The position numbers and the translations under genes were made by a program. Shown in pieces: positions 59,680-64,000 of a DNA stretch of 64,000 nt. This stretch comes from Algirhabdus cladophorae (GTDB lineage Bacteria; Pseudomonadota; Alphaproteobacteria; Rhodobacterales; Rhodobacteraceae): positions 248,001 through 312,000 of the forward strand of contig NZ_CP173029.1 in the NCBI RefSeq assembly GCF_044772865.1, given 5' to 3'. Under the pieces are notes generated by a model that saw only the letters and a program-made list of their open reading frames with translations, ran no database searches and was not told the DNA's origin. The stretch's first letter is position 1; each line of letters begins with the position of its first letter.

Positions 59680-60906
59680 ATGAAAATTACGGATGCACAG
59701 GTCTTTGTAGGTGGACCGGGGAAAAACTATGTCACGCTAAAGATTATGACCGATCAAGGGGTGTATGGTTTGGGGGATGCGACCTTGAACAACCGCGAAA
59801 CCCTGCCTGCGGCCTATCTGACCGATTACTTGATCCCCAACTTGATCGGTATGGACCCGCGCAACAGCGAGGATATCTGGCAGTTCTTTTATCGAGGGGC
59901 CTATTTTCGCCGGGGGCCGATTGCTATGGCAGCCTTTGGGGCAATTGACATGGCGCTTTGGGATATCAAGGGCAAGCTGGCGAACATGCCGCTTTATCAG
60001 CTGTTTGGGGGCAAAAGTCGCGAGGGCGCTATGGTCTATGCTCATGCGACTGGTGCTGATCTTGAGGATTTGATGGACTCTGTCGCGCATTTTGTCGAAC
60101 AGGGCTACAAAGCCGTTCGGGTGCAATGTGGTATTCCCGGTATGCCCAGTGCCAGCTATGCCGTGCCCGAAACCAAAGGCGCGTCGACCGAATATATGAC
60201 CGATTTTAGCGGTGTTCGCCCCAAGGTCGAGACATGGGATACGGGCACCTACATGCGCTATATGCCCGGTGCCTTGGCGGAAATTCGGGCGCGATTTGGG
60301 CCAGACCTGCATATTCTGCACGACGTTCATCACCGACTGTTGCCGCGTGAGGCTGCCGAGTTTGCCAAGTCGGTTGAATCCGTGGGCCTGTTCTGGCTAG
60401 AGGACCCAACCCCTGCCGAGGATCAAGAGGCCCTACGGCTGTTGCGCGCCCATTCAACGGTGCCGGTCGCGATTGGTGAGGTGTTTAACTCGATCTGGGA
60501 ATGTAACAAACTGATCGAAAATGAGTTGATTGATTTCATTCGAGTGGCCGCGACCTATGCAGGCGGGATCACTCATGTGAAACGTATCATTGATCTGGCG
60601 GGCCTGCATCATGTGCGCACAGGGTTTCATGGTGCGCCCAGTCATTCCCCGATCTGTATGGCGGCCCACGCCCATTTGAACGCATGGGCCCCAAACTTTG
60701 GCATCCAAGAGTATCTGGTTCTAGGCACGCCAGCGTGCGATGCGCTGTTCCCGTCAGATCACAGGATGGAAAACGGAATGGTCTACGTCAGCGACGCGCC
60801 GGGTTTGGGCGTCGATTTCGATGAGACTGAGGCCAAACGCTATACCTATTCCCCCGGCAGCCACCCCGTGGTCCGGCTGCAGGATGGCACGATTTGGAAT
60901 TATTGA
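59680..60906 (+). CDS. Mannonate dehydratase-like enzyme of the enolase superfamily (ManD)
   Basis: A 408-residue enolase-superfamily protein. Metal/catalytic elements: LHILHDVHHRLLP (Asp and His), GLFWLEDPTPAEDQ (Glu), VPVAIGEVFNSIWECN (Glu), HHVRTGFHGAPSHSPICMAAHAHL (His) and FWLEDP-type ordering typical of the mannonate dehydratase subgroup (D-mannonate to 2-keto-3-deoxygluconate). N-terminal DAQVFVGGP and YFRRGPIAMAAFGAIDMALWDIKGK also fit. Low-activity ManD relatives use other acid sugars, so the substrate is tentative. No hexuronate genes are adjacent. It overlaps the decayed GNAT gene convergently by seven bases. Confidence 0.85.
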   Translation: MKITDAQVFVGGPGKNYVTLKIMTDQGVYGLGDATLNNRETLPAAYLTDYLIPNLIGMDPRNSEDIWQFFYRGAYFRRGPIAMAAFGAIDMALWDIKGKLANMPLYQLFGGKSREGAMVYAHATGADLEDLMDSVAHFVEQGYKAVRVQCGIPGMPSASYAVPETKGASTEYMTDFSGVRPKVETWDTGTYMRYMPGALAEIRARFGPDLHILHDVHHRLLPREAAEFAKSVESVGLFWLEDPTPAEDQEALRLLRAHSTVPVAIGEVFNSIWECNKLIENELIDFIRVAATYAGGITHVKRIIDLAGLHHVRTGFHGAPSHSPICMAAHAHLNAWAPNFGIQEYLVLGTPACDALFPSDHRMENGMVYVSDAPGLGVDFDETEAKRYTYSPGSHPVVRLQDGTIWNY

Positions 60907-61320
60907 AGTCGGCCTGGCGGCTTTTGGAAACGTCTATTTGGAAAGCCAGTCCGCGATGGCTCAAAGCCTGCGCTTAGCATTATTGTGTAGCCCCCATGTT
61001 GCCACACGCGGGATGTTGCGTTGTCCAAAATTTTTTGACCAAATCCTTTGCACCTTTCGTCTGGATAGGTCACCGCGGTTTCAATCACGTCAAAGCGCTG
61101 TGCGCCTTTAGTGAGATTTGGGATAATGACGATCATGCAGGTCGTAACAGGAATTTCATCGGTAAACCCCACCAAAACAGTTCTGCCTTCGAAGTGGCTC
61201 AATTTTTACAAGCTGTTACACGCCACTGGCGGCGCGACTTTTTCGTTGGTGGATGAGAGATGCGAATAGAAGTCTTGCAACGCCTCCATGTCCTTGCCCC
61301 GCGCTACACGAATATCAAAA
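60900..61320 (-). pseudogene. Decayed GNAT family acetyltransferase
   Basis: On the minus strand one frame reads a GNAT domain: FDIRVARGKDMEALQDFYSHLSS, an in-frame TAA near 61207-61209, then EGRTVLVGFTDEIPVTTCMIVIIPNLTKGAQRFDVIETAVTYPDERCKGFGQKILDNA (acetyl-CoA binding motif region), VWQHGGYTIMLSAGFEPSRTGF. No start codon is available in frame before FDIRV. Compared with typical relatives the stretch between YTIML and AGFEPSRTGF is too short, suggesting an additional internal deletion of roughly a dozen residues. The 3' end runs seven bases into the convergent ManD-like gene. The remaining open part (60900-61202) is unlikely to fold. Confidence 0.75.
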
Positions 61321-61380
61321 GGCGCATGTTTGATGATTTAGACAATTCCTGTCTTGGGTGGACTTAGGCGACTTAGAACG

Positions 61381-61411
61381 AAAAACGCCGCCCTGTCTCC
61401 AGCGCGGCGTT
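61381..61411 (-). terminator. Rho-independent terminator of rplS-rpmE
   Basis: On the minus strand AACGCCGC, a 12-base loop, GCGGCGTTTTT: eight-base-pair stem with T run, 25 bases beyond the rpmE stop. Confidence 0.85.
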
Positions 61412-61436
61412 CTTTGAAATCGGAAAGGTAGGCGGC

Positions 61437-61658
61437 TTAGAAGCCCAAACCTTCGTATTTCTTTTTGAACTTGGAGACGCGGCCGCCTGTGTCCATCAAA
61501 CGTGTGCCACCACCGGTCCACGCAGGGTGTACTGTTGGGTCCACGTCGAGGGCCAGCTGAGTGCCTTCTTCGCCATAAGTCGAGCGCATCTTGATGATGT
61601 CGCCGTTGGTCATCTTCACGTCGATGAAGTGGTAATCGGGATGTGTATCTTTTTTCAT
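61437..61658 (-). CDS. rpmE: 50S ribosomal protein L31
   Basis: A 73-residue L31: MKKDTHPDYHFIDVKMTNGD, MRSTYGEEGTQLALDVDPTVHPAWTGGGTRLMDTGGRVSKFKKKY. The N-terminal cysteines of the zinc-binding form are absent, so it is a C-minus type that does not need zinc. It follows rplS by 11 bases and ends in a terminator, a pairing common in alphaproteobacteria. Confidence 0.96.
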   Translation of the reverse strand: MKKDTHPDYHFIDVKMTNGDIIKMRSTYGEEGTQLALDVDPTVHPAWTGGGTRLMDTGGRVSKFKKKYEGLGF

Positions 61659-61669
61659 CTGACCAATCC

Positions 61670-62059
61670 TTACGCGTTTGCGCCGGCACCCTTAGGTGCG
61701 CGGTAGTTTGTCTGTTCGGCGATACGTGCGGATTTACCACGACGTTCCCGCAGGTAGTAGAGTTTCGCACGACGCACACGGCCACGACGCACAACTGTAA
61801 TGCTGTCGATGTTGGTCGAGTGCAGCGGGAACACACGTTCTACGCCTTCACCAAAAGAAATTTTGCGAACTGTGAACGAGCCACCGATGCTAGAACCGTT
61901 CTTGCGGGCGATACAAACGCCTTCGTAGTTCTGAACACGGGTACGGGTGCCCTCGGTCACTTTAAAACCGACACGGATGGTGTCACCGGCTTTGAAATCG
62001 GGAATGTCTTTTCCCAAGGCAGCAACTTGTTCTGCCTCTAGTTGAGCGAGCAGATCCAT
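61670..62059 (-). CDS. rplS: 50S ribosomal protein L19
   Basis: A 129-residue L19: IPDFKAGDTIRVGFKVTEGTRTRVQNYEGVCIARKNG, SFTVRKISFGEGVERVFPLHSTNIDSITVVRRGRVRRAKLYYLRERRGKSARI. It sits at the 30S-50S interface. TAGGAGGAT lies six to twelve bases before the ATG. trmD, rimM and rpsP, often upstream, are not present; a LysR gene lies upstream instead. Confidence 0.97.
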   Translation of the reverse strand: MDLLAQLEAEQVAALGKDIPDFKAGDTIRVGFKVTEGTRTRVQNYEGVCIARKNGSSIGGSFTVRKISFGEGVERVFPLHSTNIDSITVVRRGRVRRAKLYYLRERRGKSARIAEQTNYRAPKGAGANA

Positions 62060-62347
62060 CGGATCCTCCTATTTATTATGGCTTGCGGTTGTTCCGCAAA
62101 GGTCTGGCGCGTCCCGATAGCTCTGATCTTTGTTCGGTGTTCCCATCCACGCGGATGCGCCCGTCAGAGGTCAAGTCGACATTTATTTATGCGGCTTCCG
62201 GGCCTTGTCTGGTATATCATTGAACCCAAAGAAGGTTCTGCCTGATCCAGTGGTTCCCGCAAACCAATGCACGCGAGTCGGAAAATCCGACCGCGAACTT
62301 GGGCGGTATAGGGCGATCAGCCCTGTCTGGCAAGGGTTTTGATGGGG
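62060..62347. other. Intergenic stretch without a supportable gene
   Basis: About 290 bases between rplS and the LysR gene, both on the minus strand. It must hold the rplS promoter and the LysR gene's 3' end, but I could not identify a convincing -35/-10 pair or terminator. Short open frames here lack ribosome sites and family signatures. Confidence 0.5.
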
Positions 62348-63190
62348 TCAAATCTGCCCCAAAAGCCATGTTTTCACAGTCTCAAGGGCGCGATTGGTCC
62401 GCGCCCCTGTGGGCCAGACCAAATAGAAACCGGCGTTGCCATCTGCGGGAAAATCCCAAAGCCGTTCCAGACCATCGTTTGCGTGCAAATAGAGGCGGGG
62501 CACAAGGGCCAGACCCTGTCCGTTTTTTGCTGCATCCATAGCCAGTGCGGTTTGGTTAAATTGCAGTAGCTTTTTGGGGCGATTGATCAGACCTTGCTGA
62601 AAAAGCTGGTCCCAATGGCGGTGACTGTCTTGGATCAAAGTATGGGTTGTGGGCGTATCGAGCGAGGCAAACTGCGGCGTGCCAGCCGTCCCAACGATAC
62701 AAAGGTCCAAACTGGCCAGTTTGGTATAGCTCAGATCCTTGCCAAAAGGGGGGCTGCCCAACCGAATGGCCAAATCAACGCCATCACTGGCGAAATGGGT
62801 CAGGCTTTCCTCAGCTTGAACCTGAACCTCGATGTCGGGATTTTGCGCCTCGAAATTCGTCATGCGTGGCACCAGCCATTTTGCAGCAAAAGATGGCGTT
62901 GTGGACAGTGTGACTTTGGCGGCATCAGGGATCAATTGGGCCACCCCGTCTTGGATCAGGGTCATGGCCTGACGAACTGGGCGATGCAACGTGGCCCCAT
63001 CTGCAGTCAGCGAAAGCCCACGGGCCTCGCGTTTGAACAGGGTTTTGCCCAGATCGGCCTCCAGTTTGCGAACTTGTTGGGCGACGGCCCCTTGGGTCAG
63101 ATGCAATTCCTCAGCGGCATGACGAAAGTTCAGGTGCCGGGCGGCGGCATCAAACATCCGCAGGGCATTCAGATTGGGCAGGCGCATCAT
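62348..63190 (-). CDS. LysR family regulator, GcvA-like
   Basis: A 280-residue LysR regulator: LPNLNALRMFDAAARHLNFRHAAEELHLTQGAVAQQVRKLEADLGKTLFKREARGLSLTADG (HTH with the GcvA/AmpR-type LTQGAVSxQ motif), then VTLSTTPSFAAKWLVPRM and DGVDLAIRLGSPPF, the effector-binding signatures of the GcvA group. GLALVPRLYLHANDGLERLWD closes the domain. The start may be the second Met at 63187. It is divergent from the small membrane protein at 63303, a likely target by position. Confidence 0.92.
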   Translation of the reverse strand: MMRLPNLNALRMFDAAARHLNFRHAAEELHLTQGAVAQQVRKLEADLGKTLFKREARGLSLTADGATLHRPVRQAMTLIQDGVAQLIPDAAKVTLSTTPSFAAKWLVPRMTNFEAQNPDIEVQVQAEESLTHFASDGVDLAIRLGSPPFGKDLSYTKLASLDLCIVGTAGTPQFASLDTPTTHTLIQDSHRHWDQLFQQGLINRPKKLLQFNQTALAMDAAKNGQGLALVPRLYLHANDGLERLWDFPADGNAGFYLVWPTGARTNRALETVKTWLLGQI

Positions 63191-63302
63191 CGGGCTTTCT
63201 AGGCAGTAGAATTTCTACACCCTTGAGCGATGAGACATGATTGGTCAAGGGCTGTTCCGGGCGGCTAAACAGCTATCCATAGGATTTCGAAGGATACGCC
63301 GG

Positions 63303-63539
63303 ATGTCACGTATAAATGCCATGATTGAACCTGTTTGGGCTTTGAAGTGGGTGGCGTCGCTGATCCAGATTGCGGGCTACACGGCAACTGCTTTTGGCAT
63401 GACGCCGCTGAACATCTACTTGTTTCTAATTGGATTGATTGGCTGGTTTGTTGTTGGGGCGTTCTGGAAGGATCGCGCGATCATGTTGATCCATTTGGTG
63501 GCATTAGCAGCCATGGGGGCGGGCTTGGCCAGCAGTTGA
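63303..63539 (+). CDS. Small two-helix membrane protein (DUF6552-like)
   Basis: A 78-residue protein: helix 1 LKWVASLIQIAGYTATAFGM and helix 2 NIYLFLIGLIGWFVVGAFW, a KDRAIM turn, and a third hydrophobic stretch IHLVALAAMGAGLASS. The pattern fits a small uncharacterised family found in roseobacters (DUF6552, recalled from family descriptions, not checked). I take the ATG at 63303, with AAGGAT upstream, over the codon at 63237; 63321 is a further possibility. Divergent from the GcvA-like regulator and followed by a terminator. Confidence 0.7.
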   Translation: MSRINAMIEPVWALKWVASLIQIAGYTATAFGMTPLNIYLFLIGLIGWFVVGAFWKDRAIMLIHLVALAAMGAGLASS

Positions 63540-63570
63540 ACCAAAGGTTTTGCCAGCTTCTGTGAACACC

Positions 63571-63606
63571 AAAAAAGTGCAGTTCCAGGAAACTGCACTT
63601 TATTTT
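63571..63606 (+). terminator. Rho-independent terminator
   Basis: AAGTGCAGTT, loop CCAGGA, AACTGCACTT, then TATTTT: perfect 10-bp stem 31 bases after the small membrane protein gene; the upstream A run makes it potentially bidirectional. Confidence 0.8.
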
Positions 63607-63670
63607 GGAAAATGGGATCGTTCTATAGATTCTAAAATCGGTATCGTGGAAAGGTATTTTGGGGTAAATC

Positions 63671-63865
63671 TTAGAAATTCGGGGAGGTCGCCCAAACGGC
63701 GTTACCATTCAGATCCAGACCGCGATAATTGCTGTCTTGCTCGGCATAAACACCGGCACACACCTTCAGGAAATGAGCAACTTTTTTGGCGATTGGCAGG
63801 ATGAATGCGCCGAAGTCTACGGTTTTGATTGGCTGGGCTGTGGCGGTGTAAGTCATTGTTGTCAT
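63671..63865 (-). CDS. Small protein of unknown function
   Basis: A 64-residue protein starting MTTMTYTATAQPIKTVDFG, with a central amphipathic stretch (FILPIAKKVAHFLKVCAGVYAE) and a polar C-terminus (SNYRGLDLNGNAVWAT). AGAGGGAA lies seven bases before the ATG at 63865, supporting expression. It has no membrane segment strong enough to call. The layout (MTT start, aromatic middle helix) recalls small stress-type proteins of the DUF1127 sort but the RxxxxL signature is missing, so I leave it unassigned. The remaining 63866-64000 is promoter-type DNA without a gene. Confidence 0.55.
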   Translation of the reverse strand: MTTMTYTATAQPIKTVDFGAFILPIAKKVAHFLKVCAGVYAEQDSNYRGLDLNGNAVWATSPNF

Positions 63866-64000
63866 TTCGTAATTCCCTCTGGTGTGTGGCGTGGTTGCCG
63901 GTGTGTCTGTTCTTGCATCCTGTTTAGACAGAGGGTGGCAGAGGCGACAGTCAGGTATGCCTTACTTTGGGTCATTTTGGGGTCAGGAATACCCGACTTA

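Noticed and set aside
1..64000. tRNA, rRNA, insertion sequences, prophage and attachment sites
   Set aside because: I saw no tRNA T-arm pattern with a matching acceptor stem, no transposase or integrase motif and no direct repeats flanking a gene block apart from the rpsU terminator pair.

Overview
The window looks like chromosomal DNA of an alphaproteobacterium, most likely a marine Rhodobacteraceae (Roseobacter-group) species. Alphaproteobacterial markers are MipZ, the DUF1013/TrcR cell-cycle regulator, COQ9, a short 4.5S-type SRP RNA on its own, a fused FdsG-FdsB formate dehydrogenase subunit, and two proteins with VPLPA/PEP-CTERM-like tails. Most of it is core genome on both strands. I saw no tRNA, rRNA, insertion sequence, prophage or CRISPR array.

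Layout. 1-3475: tail of a small membrane protein, an RTX-type repeat protein, and a small operon (N-formylglutamate amidohydrolase, CHMI-like isomerase, DUF1244). 3552-6067: pyruvate kinase behind a perfect palindromic operator, then rpmI-rplT. 6066-15048: kelch protein, a VPLPA-CTERM protein, pheS-orf-pheT, ytoQ, a GST, mscL, an Lrp/AsnC regulator and a frameshifted pseudogene. 15078-18942: a Hint-domain protein paired with a catalytically altered FGE-fold protein, a second CTERM-type protein flanked by two copies of the rpsU terminator, and rpsU. 19049-31546: housekeeping genes (COQ9, quinone oxidoreductase, RNase T2, trcR, a NavBac-type channel, recR-ybaB-dnaX, a phosphatase, SRP RNA, a 5'-nucleotidase-like enzyme, nudC, pheA, cytochrome c). 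31705-37389: a yejABEF-type peptide ABC transporter.

37386-49998 is a contiguous signalling island. A divergent promoter region separates an orphan solute-binding protein, a soluble histidine kinase and a response regulator (minus strand) from a membrane histidine kinase with a periplasmic domain of roughly 300 residues and two response regulators (plus strand). It runs into a compact chemotaxis operon: STAS, cheY, cheA, cheW, cheR, cheY, a 119-aa protein with a CheZ-like DxxxQ motif, cheB with a degenerate receiver, and cheD. There is no chemoreceptor gene and no flagellar gene. This island is the best candidate in the window for an under-described system: a binding protein may feed a kinase, the chemotaxis phosphorelay may end in a CheT/CheZ-like phosphatase, and the methylesterase appears uncoupled from phosphorylation.

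50128-55735: a LysR regulator and an NAD-dependent formate dehydrogenase (fused FdsGB, then FdsA) ending in an unusual array of 36-bp hairpin repeats before the terminator. 55836-64000: a 57-aa membrane peptide, mipZ, a LysE exporter, another kinase/response-regulator pair, a mannonate-dehydratase-like enzyme, a decayed GNAT gene, rpmE and rplS, a GcvA-like LysR regulator and small proteins.

All family assignments are from reading the translated sequence; no database search was run.
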